Assembly: GCA_963678675.1 (NCBI GenBank) | Contig: OY783194.1 | Span: 14,904,812-14,968,811, forward strand | DNA length: 64,000 nucleotides | DNA from: Xiphydria camelus | Lineage: Eukaryota; Arthropoda; Insecta; Hymenoptera; Xiphydriidae | Reading direction: 5' to 3' | In this document: piece by piece, positions 1 through 10,492 of the stretch | Layout: every line of letters begins with the position of its first letter | Numbering within the stretch: position 1 is the stretch's first letter | The notes under the pieces: generated by a model | The model's input: only the letters and a program-made list of their open reading frames with translations | Databases searched by the model: none | Told to the model about the DNA's origin: nothing | Position numbers and translations under genes: made by a program

Positions 1-325
1 GCCTCCGAATAGAAATGAATCGATGAATCCAAGAACAGTATAAGTCCAAAAAATGGCGTTTTGAGTTAAGATAGGTAGCCAAAATGTTTAAAATTCTAAG
101 CTCCATATATTGTCAAGAACCGATTCCTATCAGTCATAAGAAAATCCACGTATTTAGCATCCCTCATTACAGTTTTCAAGAGCTTGAAATGATGGCCATT
201 AACTCATTGTGAAGTTATTATGTTTTTTCATTTTTTCTCGAAACTATCTTTATGCATTTGTACTGTTCTTGGACTCACCGATTCAAATAGAGTGCATCTC
301 GCGCCTTACTACGCATGTGCTAGAA
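1..325. other. No recognisable feature
   Basis: A/T-rich sequence with no coding similarity or repeat structure that I could identify. Confidence 0.5.
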
Positions 326-512
326 AATCGTTCCAACTCAGAACTAGGGACTGAAATTACCGTTCGAAAACCAGTTCTGTTACAGTTCACAGTTGGAACG
401 CTCTTTGAAATCGTTCCAGAACTAGTTCTGTGTTTGTTGGAACAGCTGGGTCAGACTGCGCACACTCCGTCGAGTTAAGAACCAGTCCTCGTGTTAGTTG
501 GAACGAACCTAG
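326..512. repeat. Small imperfect palindrome, MITE-like
   Basis: The left end (CGTTCCAACTCAGAACTAGG) and the right end (ending TTAGTTGGAACG) are inverted copies, with further GTTCCA/TGGAAC motifs between them. The size of about 190 bp and the absence of a reading frame fit a miniature foldback. No clear target-site duplication (TSD) was seen. Confidence 0.45.
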
Positions 513-568
513 TGACTGCTCTCATTAAATTTTGTAAAATAATTTGATATTTTTCTTTTTCAAAATAA

Positions 569-1228
569 ATATCAACATAACAACGTAACATAAACAAAGA
601 ATTTGTAAATAAAAGTAGTTTTAAAAGTGCAAGTGCAATAAACCCAATTTATAAGTTATGAATATCGGTATCGAAGATATCTTATCAATTCTAGGAGTCA
701 AAAATTCCGCTAGTGGAAGGAGAAGCGGTATTGAAAGCACAGGTTTGTATTTTCCTGCGGAATCAAAAAGAGAAACCAAAATGCAGTGAAAATCATCGCT
801 TCTTGCGTACAATCGGCACATGGTACTATTTGCCGTACTGATTTATGTACAGAAGCGTTGCAAAAACATGTTTGCGTCTTCCTCTGGGCCAGCTGCACTT
901 GCACGTTACTTCTTTATTGTTGTTTACTAGTAAGATGTTCACTTCAACTTCGTGAGGAGCACTTGTTACATGTGACGATTGTACGCAAGAAGCGACGATT
1001 TTCACTGTATTTTGGTTTCCCTTTTTGATTCAGCAGGAAAATACAAACTGCTTTTTCAATACCGCTTCTCCTTCCACTAGCGGCATTTTTGAGTCTCCTA
1101 GAACTGACAAGATATCCTCGATATCGATATTCATCACTTATGAATTGGGTTTATTGCACTTGCACTCTTAAAACTACTTTTAGGTATTTACACAAATACT
1201 TTGTTTACGTTACATGGTTATCTTGACA
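569..1228. repeat. Foldback element, arms of about 240 bp
   Basis: The arms at about 569-815 and 972-1228 are inverted copies with scattered mismatches. Shared blocks include the outer GTAACRTAAACAAAG, then AGTGCAAGTGCAATAAACCC, and the inner CGATTGTACGCAAGAAGCGA. The loop is about 155 bp. Mirror-image open frames occur on both strands and are by-products of the palindrome. No TSD is evident. Confidence 0.75.
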
Positions 1229-1299
1229 TTCGGTCCGCAACGACGGCCATCTTAGGAAGAACGAAACGCCACCATACAGCGGTGTCCGACGCGAATAAA

Positions 1300-1640
1300 A
1301 TTTCCGTACGGCGTCAGCGAATAGACCAATCAGGATCAAGTATTCCGTTCTGGCAAAAACTCGCATTCCGGATCCTCACTGTGGCATGAGAGTAACGTTA
1401 CTCAGTGACGCCACCGCGTGACTTTTGGGTGAAAGTCACGCTTGGCTATCGGGGGTATTAAATGACTCAAGTACCGACCAAGCCTCCCCGAAGGTAACTT
1501 CAAACTGGCCCGTACAGAGTGGGACATACGGTAGGGTATACCGGTACAAGTCGAGTCGGTAATTAGAGTCGGTATCAATTCGAGAGATCAGAGCATCTAA
1601 CCTCGAAATCGTGAATTTCAGAATAACGGTGAGTACTTTC
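1300..1640. repeat. Mosaic of MITE fragments
   Basis: 1316-1350 contains AATAGACCAATCAGGATCAA, also the core of the palindromic MITE at 10493-10671. 1445-1532 matches the terminal part of the TA-inserting MITE at 12398-12739, ending GTGGGACATACGG-TA. 1540-1640 matches the inner part of the same MITE in inverted order. These are rearranged pieces rather than one intact element. Confidence 0.6.
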
Positions 1641-1744
1641 CATTACTCACAACATCACCATTCCCATTATAGACGCTTCTATCTCCAGAACGTACATCTT
1701 TATACCGTTTTCAGTGTATAACAACAGTTGCACTACGATTTCTA

Positions 1745-2455
1745 AAAAAAACTAAAAACGAGTTAGTCATTTTAACTTGCAATAGATGTGTAAACATATG
1801 GCAGAACGATATTGCGTGGAAGTCATGTGGGTGTATTCGGTTAGAGACTATTATTAAAAAACTAAAAACGAGTTAGTCATTCTAACTTGCAATAGATGTG
1901 TAAACATATGGCAGAACAATGTTACGTAGAAGTCATGTGGGTGTATTCGGTTACAGACAATTATTAAAAAATTTTTAAAAAACCATGCTGCGTGGAAGTC
2001 GTGTGGGTGTATTCGGTTACAGAGAGTTATTTAAAAAATGATCGTCTTTTTCTAATAACTTCATTTAACCGAATATACCTACATCACTTCCACGCAACAT
2101 TGTTCTGCCAGATGTTAACACATCAATTAGATATCTCTTCCTTCGAACCATGTGAAACAGTATGTGATTGCAAGGAAGAGATATCTAATTAGTGTGTTAA
2201 CATCTGGCAGAACAATGTTGCGTGGAAGTGATGTGGGTATATTCGGTTAAATGAAGTTATTAGAAACAGACGATCATTTTTTAAATAATTGTCTGTAACC
2301 GAATACACCCACACGACTTCCACGCAGCATTGTTTTTTTTTAAATTTTTTAATAATTGTCTGTAACCGAATACACCCACATGACTTCCACGTAACATTGT
2401 TCTGCCATATGTTTACACATCTATTGCAAGTTAGAATGACTAACTCGTTTTTATT
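1745..2455. repeat. Near-perfect palindrome with a tandem unit in its arm
   Basis: The arms at about 1863-2143 and 2172-2453 (about 280 bp each) are almost perfect inverted copies around a 28-bp loop at 2144-2171. Each arm repeats the block GTGGGTGTATTCGGTTA. The left arm is preceded at 1745-1860 by an extra direct copy of its outer unit of about 115 bp, so the structure grew by tandem duplication as well as inversion. There is no coding capacity. Confidence 0.8.
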
Positions 2456-3252
2456 ATTGTACTCTATTTGTAATGAATGTTACTATTTTCTGTATAAAAA
2501 TTAAAAATAAACATTTTTATGTTATAAATTGACTCAAACAACTAATTTAGATACACAAACCAACAGAAACCCTAGTACACAACAAAAAAATAAAAATATA
2601 ATTTTGTCCGGCTAGGAAGGCAAAATACCCCAATGTGCGACGTTGTTCTTGGCCGCAAGAATAGCTCGTTCACTCGGCCAATCATGATTCTTATAGTTGG
2701 TTTGAATATTGGGAATACTTTTTCAACCAATTCCTCTTTTCATGTCACTAAATTTCAGAAGTTATGAGGCAATGAAATTCGTCCTGAGGTCAGATCAACC
2801 GACACCTTTCCATTAACAATTTCCAATAATTGATGTGAGAATATCTCAGCTGATTGATCGTTTTTCAGCTGGACACTCATATTTGTAGTTAATTTTAACG
2901 TCTTTACGTATCGCCACAAAGTAGGATAATTCAGATAAGCATTTACTTCGTCCGCTGGTGTCGAGCCTGCTGGTGGATCGAGGACTTACAGGCAATGTTT
3001 GCCTGAAATCTTCTGCAAGCAATATTAATGCGTGCTCAAATGGTCTGATGTTTTTACGCAAATCTTGCAATGATCGATCAAGAGCCTCGAGCGATTTTTG
3101 TGCGCTATTGTGCATTCATCCCAACCAATAAGTTTGCATTTCTGCAATACTTTTCCCATGCCGAATGCTTTGAAAATGTTGCACGTGGGAGTTTCAATGA
3201 ATTGCATGTTCCATGGAAATTTGGAAGCGAAATGAGCAGTTCTTCCACCTGG

Positions 3253-3873
3253 GCTCTGTAATGTAAGCCCTACAAGTGTAACAAGTGTAGGACTTTTAAG
3301 AAATTCTCTGTAACACAAGACCTACAAGTGTCAGCTTCACGAGGCAAGACTATCCAACGCGAGCCCCGTCTCGCAAAGTCGACACATGGCTTTAGCATAC
3401 AAAACAAACGACATCTTCGTGTGTATCAGTTATTTCTCCATATTACGTGGATTGAAGTAGGCACGTAATATCGTGAAACCAGTGATATAAAACATCGTCC
3501 TCGTCGCCGCCGTCCTCGTAGTCGCAGTCTTCGTCGTCGTCGTCGCCGTCCTCGTCGTCATCGTCCTCGTCCTCATTGTCGTTGTCGTTGTCCTCGTCCC
3601 CACCCTCGTCCTCGTCCTCGTCAACGTCGTCGCCGTCCTCGTCGTCACCGTCCTCGTCGTCATCGTCCTCGTCGCCGTCGTCTTCGTCGTCGCCGTCCTC
3701 GTCGCCGTCGTCCTCGTCGTCACCCTCCTCGTCCTCGTCCTCATCGTCGTCGTTCTCGTCCTAGTCCTCGTCGTCGTCGTCGCCGTCCTCGACGTCGCCG
3801 TTCTCGTCGTCGCCGTCCTCGTCGTCATCATCCTCGTCGTCGCCGTCCTCATCGTCGTTATCCTCGTCGTCGC

Positions 3874-3908
<35 letters not shown>

Positions 3909-4182
3909 GTGCCATCCTCATAGTCACCGTCCTCGACGCCGTCGTCCCATGAGAGAGCGCGAAGACTTGTAGAAAATTCTACCCATGATGTCAGTTAGGC
4001 AGAAATTTTCTTACACTTATAGAAAAATCGGTGCCACAGACTTGTAAGTGTTCACGTTGAGTTACAGAACAGCTCTACAAGTGTAGACACTCCATAAGAT
4101 TCCCCTATAGGTTACGGCCTTACAAGTCCTACAAGTAATTTTCTACACTTGTAACACTTGTAGAGCTTGTGTTACAGGGCCT
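3253..4182. mobile_element. TIR element inserted in the Helitron helicase
   Basis: The left end CTCTGTAATGTAAGCCCTAC and the right end, read inverted, CCCTGTAACACAAGCTCTAC form TIRs of about 37 bp (about 32 matches) built from ACAAGTG repeats. The flanks join into a continuous helicase reading frame, so the insertion is real. A short duplication (AGG) is possible but ambiguous, and I cannot assign a superfamily. The interior is mostly the minisatellite at 3490-3950, with no transposase. Confidence 0.65.
3490..3950. repeat. CTCGTC-type minisatellite
   Basis: An irregular array of trinucleotides and 6-15 bp units built from GTC, CTC, GCC and CGT (for example CCTCGTCGTCGCCGTCCTCG) runs for about 460 bp. 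It produces long artefactual open frames (Ser-rich on plus, Thr/Arg-rich on minus) that should not be annotated as genes. It lies inside the TIR element at 3253-4182. Confidence 0.85.
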
Positions 4183-4260
4183 AGCATTGTCGCAGCTATT
4201 CCGAACGATAGTTAAAAATATAATTCAAAAGTCTTCTTCCCACATAGTACATATAAAGGG

Positions 4261-5134
4261 GACATTCTGATTCGATTAGAAATCAAAGCTATTTTTGGAA
4301 ATTTTTTTCAAGAAATGTCTGTAACGGATCCAGGTCCAACTTCTTAGGTAGTCTAATTTGACACTGAAAAGTAGTTTGACATGTTATCATTTCAAGTATG
4401 TCGAAGGAAAGTGTAAAAACAACGTTAACCCCCTCATTTGAACTTGACCGGCGTAAGTCGCACTTGCTGTCGACAAATTTTTTAATAAATAATTGTCAAT
4501 TCGCTCTTACCAATGTTAGATAAAAATAACTATAAAACTTCGCAATAATTCATTGCAGAGATGTTTCCTGTAAAAAATTCCCGAAAATCGCCTTCATTTC
4601 TGAGCTGTCACTTTCCCCCCTTAATCTATAATAACTAATATTTTCAATTGGCGCAAATATGCGCAAACTTTCCCTACACATTTTCAAGAACCATCCCATT
4701 TATTACCAAAATTCATTAACACCTTAGCTTAAGAGCGCTTAATACCTAACTTTCATCCTACATATATATAACGATATGTGAAACTTTTTGCTCAATATTT
4801 AACCACTTGTTGTACATGTTCCGATTTTCCAATTTGCCATATGATATTATAGAAACTTTGGGTAAAGCCTCCATAACAAAAATTAATTACTAATTATTAC
4901 TATTACTAATTATAATTTTTGTTAACCACCACTTTCTTTGCTTCCAAAATGTACTGCGACGAGTAGTCTATAAATTATACAATTTTCGATAGGTCTGACA
5001 AAGAATGACGCGCTTCCCCCGCCCTTTTCTTAACGGCATATAATGCAAAAGACTTTAAGCTACAGTCTCCAATAAACAAATTATATTTATTGCAATTTTT
5101 AATTTTTTACTTTTGGCCAGCTTTTCCTGCATTT
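4261..5134. other. No recognisable feature
   Basis: A/T-rich spacer with no coding frame or repeat that I can support. Confidence 0.5.
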
Positions 5135-5301
5135 GACCCCACTGTGCGGCGTTTTGGTTAAACGGTAGCCAAAAGGGTCACAAACAACCCCCTAAAGCGG
5201 TTGCTGCCAATGCGGCTTCGTTTATTTATAAACAGTATTTTAGTTTTTACGCTGCTGGACCGGACGATAGTGGTCTGATTTTAAACGACAGTGTCCACAG
5301 C

Positions 5302-5372
5302 GGTGCGATAGCGCAGTGGTTAAGGGTAAGTCTTACCACGCGGTGGACTCGGGTTCGATTCTTGCTGCGGGC
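5302..5372 (+). promoter_or_regulatory. tRNA-like pol III A/B boxes, left arm
   Basis: TAGCGCAGTGG (5309-5319) fits the tRNA A-box consensus, and GGTTCGATTC (5352-5361) fits the B box at normal spacing. A T-rich run follows. The acceptor and T stems do not pair well, so this is a tRNA-derived sequence and not a working tRNA gene. Confidence 0.55.
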
Positions 5373-5629
5373 AGTTTTTTCTTTCGTTTTATTTATTTCT
5401 ATATTGTAAAATAGACTAATTTCTATTGCAGATATAAAAAAATGTGCTAAAAAAATTATTTTTAAAGAGGAAATGAAAATGGGAAAAATCATTCAAACGA
5501 AAAATATTTTCTAGTATTAAATGTTTTTGATTTATTCTTATTTCTATATATATAATATATAATTTAATTATCGAAGGAAAAACGTGTTTTTTACATTCAA
5601 TTATAATTTATTATTTATACTTATAGTAA

Positions 5630-5872
5630 TTATACAAAAATATTTTCGGATGAAGACTCCAATGCGCTATGTTTACAATTTTTTGGGTGATACTTATCAT
5701 AAAATGATGCGAAGCAAACATGTTCTTCGCACCAAGAACATTTAATAAAAGACACATTTGAACATTCACATTTCTTTTTTGAAAGAGTCAAGGGGAAACA
5801 AACCTCATCAACATTAACAAATAACGGCCGTTCATCTGTGAGTTTTGACGCAAATGAAGCATATCTAATCAT
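5630..5872 (-). pseudogene. Cys-rich, piggyBac C-terminal-like fragment
   Basis: This 80-residue frame contains NVDEVCFPLTL followed by a Cys cluster (CECSN, IKCSWCEEHVCFASF, KYHPKNC). CxC plus CxxC and C/H spacing of this kind resembles the small zinc-binding domain at the C-terminus of many piggyBac transposases. The DDE catalytic domain is absent. A diverged relative with the same Cys spacing lies at 53991-54197, also in the loop of a tRNA-like foldback. The family assignment is an inference from the Cys pattern and the TTAA edge. Confidence 0.45.
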
Positions 5873-6122
5873 ATCAGAAAAAATAGGAGCACTTAATTGG
5901 TGATGAACAATTGAGTGTATTTTTATGGCACATTTTTTTATATCTGAAATATAGAAATTACTATTTCACAATATAGAAATAAATAAAACGAAAAAAAAAA
6001 ATGCCCGCAGCAAGAACCTGCGGTGATGAACAATTGAGTGTATTTTTATGGCACATTTTTTTATATCTGAAATATAGAAATTACTATTTCACAATATAGA
6101 AATAAATAAAACGAAAAAAAAA

Positions 6123-6200
6123 ATGCCCGCAGCAAGAACCGAACCCGAATCCACCGCGTGGTAAGACTTACCCTTAACCACTGCACCACTGCGCCGCTGT
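6123..6200 (-). promoter_or_regulatory. tRNA-like pol III A/B boxes, right arm
   Basis: This is the inverted copy of the tRNA-like block at 5302-5372. The B box reads GGTTCGGTTC and the A-box region has diverged (GTGCAGTGG). A T-rich run again follows on the minus strand. Confidence 0.5.
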
Positions 6201-6465
6201 GAAAAAACTGTCATTTAAAATCAGACCACTATCGTCCGGTCCGGCAGCGTAAAAACTAAAATACTATTTATAAATAAACGAAGCCGCATTGGCAGCAACC
6301 GCTTTAGGGGGTTGTTTGTGAACCTTTCGGCTACCGTTTACCTGGTGTCTCATGGGTCGAGCCCTTCCCTTGTAAGAAGAACCCCGTTATTGACAGTATG
6401 CATTATTTGATCGTAAATGCCTATTTGCTCAAGAGTTAGCTTAGGAATATTTGATTCTACATCTG

Positions 6466-6841
6466 TATTTGGCATTTACCGGGCACTCAGTCCTTTTTGG
6501 ACCATTGTGCCCGAGCCACACTTGGGGCAACTCAGACAAAGAGGGGTCCCCTCCTCCGCCCTCAACCCCTGGTGAGCCCAGGGCCTCCATGCAGAAGCTC
6601 CTTAGCCCTCCCAGGTCTTTCAACCAGAGGGGGGGGGGGGGCTTCTCTCTGTCCTCAATCACTGAGGAAGGGGTTCCCTCCATACAGAAGACCCCCCTCC
6701 CCTCCCGGAGTACAGCCGGTCCTAGCTCGATCCCCGGATCCCGGAAAAATTTTTCCGCAAGCCGGGATTCGAATCCTAGACCTATCGCCCAAGCAGTCTT
6801 CGAGAGGCCAGCACTTTGACCATTCGACCACTGCCGGCGAC
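6466..6841 (-). mobile_element. SINE, tRNA-Ser-derived, copy 1
   Basis: On the minus strand the head (6838-6755) resembles tRNA-Ser. It has an A box in TGGTCGAATGG, an anticodon/variable region like Ser tRNAs, and B box GATTCGAATCC. A body of about 290 bp follows, ending ...TAAATGCCAAATACAG. Flanks repeat: TTGATTCTACATCTG (6451-6465) and TTGATTCCACATACG (6842-6856), a 15-bp TSD with two mismatches. A second copy of the family is at 25029-25417. Open frames across it on both strands are artefacts. Confidence 0.85.
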
Positions 6842-6856
6842 TTGATTCCACATACG

Positions 6857-7391
6857 ACAAAAGATAACCCGTATTTTAATTTTGTTCACGACGCAATTCT
6901 ACAGCGAACGAAGCAGCAGTAGATCGATTCGGTGATGGCATTCCCAATTAATTCAGAACTTTATTCGTGATTTATAAGCACAAATCTTCAATCATTATCA
7001 ACGCGCTTCGTTGTAGATTTCTGCTGTGAAATCCATGTTCATATTTAAATTTTCCTTGTGTATTCGACGGAAAATATCTTCAGCCATGTGTGTGATTTGT
7101 ATTTCTTCTATAACTCTGTTGGAGATGAAGGAAAGCAGACGGTCAATATGATTGCAAATAATGCACGAGTTTGACTTGGATGTGACGTATGGCATGCGTC
7201 TTAATGTACATATCCCAGTGTCGGTCGTTCTACAATAAATTCAGAGCTTTTGAGGCTGGGTAATTCCCATGTCCCGTACCTAACGGGTATGAGTAGCGGT
7301 TGCTCGACCCTGACTATTAAGATGGGCCAGGCTACCTCGAATGACGCACAGTGGGACGAAATCCCGAAAAGTTGGCCAAAAGTCGAAAACG
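6857..7391. other. Unassigned sequence with a short open frame
   Basis: A 65-residue minus-strand frame (7195-6998) has a CxxC (SNSCIICNHI) and a regular helical look (RVIEEIQITHMAEDIFRRIH). It may be a fragment of a transposon protein, but I do not recognise it. Nothing else was seen. Confidence 0.3.
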
Positions 7392-7780
7392 TATATAATC
7401 GAGGTAAAATTGAGTATTCGGGGGTTTTTATGGTCGCTGATTACGAATCCAAAGTCAAAATTTCGAAAAACAATATGGCGGATCCAATATGGCGGGAAGG
7501 TTCCTCAAAAATTGATCGAATCTGGGTAAAATTGAGTATTCGGGGTTTTTTGGTGTTGCTCATTACGAATCCAAAGTCAGAATTTCGAAAAACAATATGG
7601 CGGAAAGGTTCCTCAAAAATTGATCGAATCTGGGTGAAATTGATTATTCGGGGGTTTTTGGAGTCGCTGATTATGAATCCAAAGTCAAAATTTCGAAAAA
7701 CAAGATGGCGGATCCAAAAAATCTGCAACACAGCGGTAACTTTTGGTTTTCCATTTCGCAAAAAAAATTATTTTAGATGA
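7392..7780. repeat. Tandem repeat, three units of about 107-122 bp
   Basis: Units start at ATTGAGTATTCGGG (7409, 7531) and ATTGATTATTCGGG (7638). Each contains GGTCGCTGATTACGAATCC-type and AACAATATGGCGGATCC-type blocks. Diverged relatives occur at 13600-13925 and 27530-27960, so this is a dispersed repeat family. The 176-residue open frame across the array is a consequence of the unit length and not a recognised protein. Confidence 0.75.
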
Positions 7781-8129
7781 AGGTTTGTGCTTAAAGGCTA
7801 ACTAATTTTATACATGTTAAATTTGAAGTATAATATACAGGGTGGACAAAAAGTTCAAAATGGTACCTAGTATTATTCTAAAACTACAAATTTTTGAAAT
7901 TGGCTTTTTCTGTATCTAGGTCGAATGAAAGAGCAGAAAAATGGAGGCAAAAAAGGCTAATAGCATTGTGTTGCACAAAGTACTGGTGTATTGTACATTG
8001 ACTTGAATATTTAAATTATTTTTTTCGATTTTTAACAATTAATTAAGTAGGTACATGTTTAGTACTCTTCATCAGAGGAAGAATAGTTACCTGTGCGCCA
8101 TGACTTGATTCGGCCGTATCGTCGAATCA
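7781..8129. other. Unassigned; CAGGGTGG-type repeat edge
   Basis: ATACAGGGTGGACAAAAAG at about 7837 resembles the ends of many insect MITEs, but no partner end is visible nearby. Otherwise plain A/T-rich sequence. Confidence 0.3.
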
Positions 8130-8470
8130 CTACAAATCGGCGTCACTACAGGTTTTCTCACTTATTGTTAGTCCAACACTTGGTGCCTTTAATATTCGGA
8201 CTGCTTCTGGTAGCAAAGATGTTAATGGTTTGCAAGGTAATTTGCGCAAACTAGAAATATATGGGTCGGATGTTAACAGCAATCGTAAAAAAATGTTTTC
8301 CATAGTTTTTTGTCGAGAAGATTTTCTTGCAAAATCTCTTCTATATTTTTTAATATACTTATTACTAGATTCTTGCGCGTCCTCGGACATTTGCCCTATA
8401 GATAAGATGGCAGGCTGTATTATTTGTGCGCCACGAATTAAAATTTTATGCACGGAAGTTGGCATGTAGA
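8130..8470 (-). pseudogene. Transib/RAG1-like transposase, C-terminal piece
   Basis: The minus strand reads YMPTSVHKILIRGAQII, then IGQMSEDAQESSNKYIKKYR, then ARKSSRQKTMENIF and LLLTSDPYISSLRK, ending at 8130. The SE-x2-ES-x-NK...R...AR(K/Q) pattern followed by an Asp/Asn-containing helix resembles the end of the catalytic core of Transib transposases and RAG1, where the third catalytic acidic residue lies. This is family knowledge recalled without a search. The piece starts exactly at the end of an inserted element (CTCGGG at 8471), and the preceding coding sequence is at 9509-9597 on the other strand. It is one of three parts of one broken gene; the others are at 9509-9597 and 13067-13440. 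Confidence 0.7.
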
Positions 8471-9508
8471 CCCGAGTTGAATATTTTGACCTGGTAAGCC
8501 CTGCTAAGAATGAACGTTTGCAGGTCTGAAAGGAATGAACCAGGTCTTCGTGAAATGTAGAAAGTAAGCCTTGCGTGTCCTTTCGTAGCCTATAGTTACG
8601 GTGAATATCAAATGCAAACAGGTCTAACACGGACTTTTCACAGTAGACCTGGGAAAGCCGTTATTATCCTATCGCAGGTACTAACCAGGTCTAAGAAGGC
8701 CTTCTGAATTTCGTCTCACCCAATCTTTTCCCCTTCCTCCCACGTATACCGCATGTCCCATAAGAAACGCAACAAGCGACATTTACCTTCGGCAGTATTT
8801 GCCGACGGTGCATGAGTCGGTACATGTGCAACGTCGGTTGATACTGCCGAAGGTAAATGTCGCTTATTGCGCTTCTTATGGGACATACGGTAAATAAATA
8901 TGCAGTTATTTAATTTGTATTTAACACACTTAGTGTCATGAACGTCACGTGTCGAAAAATCGTGTTCAAAAATTGTCTGTGGCGAACGAAAATTACGTTC
9001 GCCATTTCGACCGGGAATCGGCCTATGGACTCGACAGTAAGGCTAGGCCGACTCCTGCCTTAAGGTAGCCACAGACGTACAGTTATTCCTCAAGGCAAAA
9101 CTGTGCAGTCAAGGCCTTGAGGATTTCCTTTAATGGCGGATGGCCCACACACGGACTGAAGTACACGTCAGTTCGTGACTCGGAAACTGTCGAATGGCGA
9201 CATGACCTCTGGCGGTGAAAAAACAAACTAGTTTTAGATAGCAGTTTTGGAGGTTACCTACGCATTAGAAGGACACCAATAGAAACGTATTTATATTTAT
9301 ATGTGTATCGTGTGACGCGTGATAAGAAAGTATTCAAAACTACGCGCTAAAATCACGCCATAAGAAAATATATTCGCTCTAGTGGCAAAAGTTGGAGTTA
9401 AAAGCGCCAGTACTGGAGGTTCTACCACACACGCCGAGTTTGGCCTGTTCAGTCAGGTCTGCGCAGTTATTCTCGATGGTTTTTCGAACAGGATTTTGCG
9501 GACTCGGG
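8471..9508. mobile_element. CCCGAGTC-ended element, left hybrid copy
   Basis: The element starts CCCGAGTTGAATATTTTGAC at 8471 and ends ...GCGGACTCGGG at 9508. It is flanked on the left by the TC of the Transib C-terminal piece and on the right by the TA of the middle piece, so its two ends come from two different insertions that recombined. The first 595 bp (to about 9065) are an inverted copy of 12128-13066. AGACCTGG/CAGGTCT motifs recur many times near the end, like subterminal transposase-binding repeats. No coding region. Confidence 0.65.
8749..8890. mobile_element. Palindromic MITE, TA target, empty-site copy
   Basis: A 142-bp palindrome with ends CCGCATGTCCCATAAGAAAC and, inverted, CCGTATGTCCCATAAGAAGC, flanked by TA on both sides (8747-8748 and 8891-8892). 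TA duplication and size suit a Tc1/mariner-type MITE. A second copy at 12303-12788 carries a nested insertion at the site that is intact here (GGCAG-TA-TTTGCC, 8791-8802). Confidence 0.75.
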
Positions 9509-9597
9509 TACTTTTAAGTGGTTATGAAATTGATATAGTTAAATTTCAAGATTATGTCTTACAAACTGCTCGCACCTTCGTAGAGCTATCGTGGTTC
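9509..9597 (+). pseudogene. Transib/RAG1-like transposase, middle piece, inverted
   Basis: The plus strand reads LLSGYEIDIVKFQDYVLQTA then RTFVELSWF, bounded on both sides by element ends (CTCGGG to the left, CCCGAG to the right). It fills exactly the gap between the N-terminal piece (ending VILHV at 13067) and the C-terminal piece (starting YMPTSV at 8470), but in the opposite orientation. This implies that a segment was inverted after two insertions. Confidence 0.65.
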
Positions 9598-10492
9598 CCC
9601 GAGTCAAACATTTTGACCTGTTCCATTCTGAATAGACCTGCTTTAAGGTCTGTTTAGACCTGGGTAGACCTGGTAGAGTCTTAGAATACCTGTAAAGGGA
9701 TTTTCCTCTAAAACACACACCTGAGTTGTCCTGATATGTAAATATGGCCTTCATTGTCCTTAATAAGTCGGATAAGTCGGACTTATTTAAGTCGATGTCC
9801 TAACACGTGCTGTTTAGCTCTTTTTCGTATAATTTAAAATTCGTAGATAATCAATTAAACATTCTGAACGGCAAATTATTTATAGGTAGCCTTGAATTGA
9901 AAGGAAAGGGGAGGGGGCAATGTATTAGTAATTTTATTAATTCCTCTCTCTATAATGTTGATAAATTAATAAATAAATAAATAAATAAAAATATACACAT
10001 TTTTGTGAATGAATATAATATAGATAAATAAAATTAAAATTTAATTTTTTTCATTGAAAGAGGAATTACTATAGCGGGAAAGGGAAGGAGTGAGGAATAT
10101 GATGTTCCTATTTTCTCAACTCATTTCCCTCTCTCTCTTTCAACGAAAAGAATATAATAAAAATCTGACTTAAAATTTACTATCATTTTTATAAATTAAG
10201 TTATTTAATACATTTAGTGGTTTTCAAATAATAATTAATTAATAGGGAACTTGCCTGTGTCAGATTTTTAAATACTTTTGGTATTTATCTACTCTTTAAA
10301 CCTTAACAATAGGTATTTGTAAAAAAGAAAGTGATCAGTTATCTTGTCTAAATATTTTGTGATAGTTTGTGTTTAATTAAAGTTTGACATGTGGCGATCC
10401 GTCATGCTTTGGCGGCCTGACGCCAGATAGCGCCGACCCTCTCGACCCTCGGCTCGCGGCTCCTGGTCCCCGGCTGTCGGCTCTCCGCAGTA

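Larger units (their letters stand above)
2626..4260 (-). pseudogene. Helitron Rep/helicase, Pif1-like helicase fragment, interrupted
   Basis: The minus strand encodes pieces of a Helitron-type Pif1 helicase. From upstream to downstream these are FGIAATMLG (about 4180-4210), then after an inserted element GGRTAHFASKFP, MQFIETPTCNI and KLIGWDECT (3245-3110), LLAEDFRQTLP (about 3010, helicase motif region), and NGKVSVDLTSGRISLPHNF with ILAAKNN (2850-2650). Frames change near 3020-3110 and 2850, and in-frame stops occur after LPHNF. It is therefore a decayed fragment: the Rep (HUH) domain and Walker A are not present. The reading frame is split at the AATML/GGRTAH junction by the TIR element at 3253-4182. 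Helitron helicases unwind DNA during rolling-circle transposition; this copy cannot. Confidence 0.85.
5135..6345. mobile_element. Foldback element with tRNA-like arms and a Cys-rich remnant
   Basis: The arms start TTAAACGGTAGCCAAAAGGG (about 5157) and end, inverted, near 6342 (read inverted: TAAACGGTAGCCGAAAGG). Each arm carries the same succession: terminal block, GCGGCTTCGTTTATTTATAA, a pol III-type A and B box (5309-5319 and 5352-5361; inverted copy at about 6123-6200), then an A/T-rich tract. The loop holds a Cys-rich coding remnant at 5630-5872. TTAA at the left edge and TTAC at the right are compatible with a piggyBac-type TTAA target. A 122-bp direct duplication occurs inside the right half (5899-6018 and 6022-6138). 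A 5' part of the same family recurs at 30944-31435. Confidence 0.65.

Noticed and set aside
3430..3927. Long open frames rich in Thr/Arg or Ser
   Set aside because: They are translations of the CTCGTC minisatellite.
5302..5372. Functional tRNA gene
   Set aside because: The A and B boxes fit, but the acceptor and T stems do not pair and the copies in the arms have drifted.
6441..6922. Three overlapping open frames of 120-140 residues
   Set aside because: They cross the SINE at 6466-6841 and its flanks in different frames; the equivalent frames recur in the second SINE at 25029-25417.
7250..7780. 176-residue open frame
   Set aside because: It is produced by tandem units whose sequence stays open in that frame; the repeat also occurs at non-coding loci.
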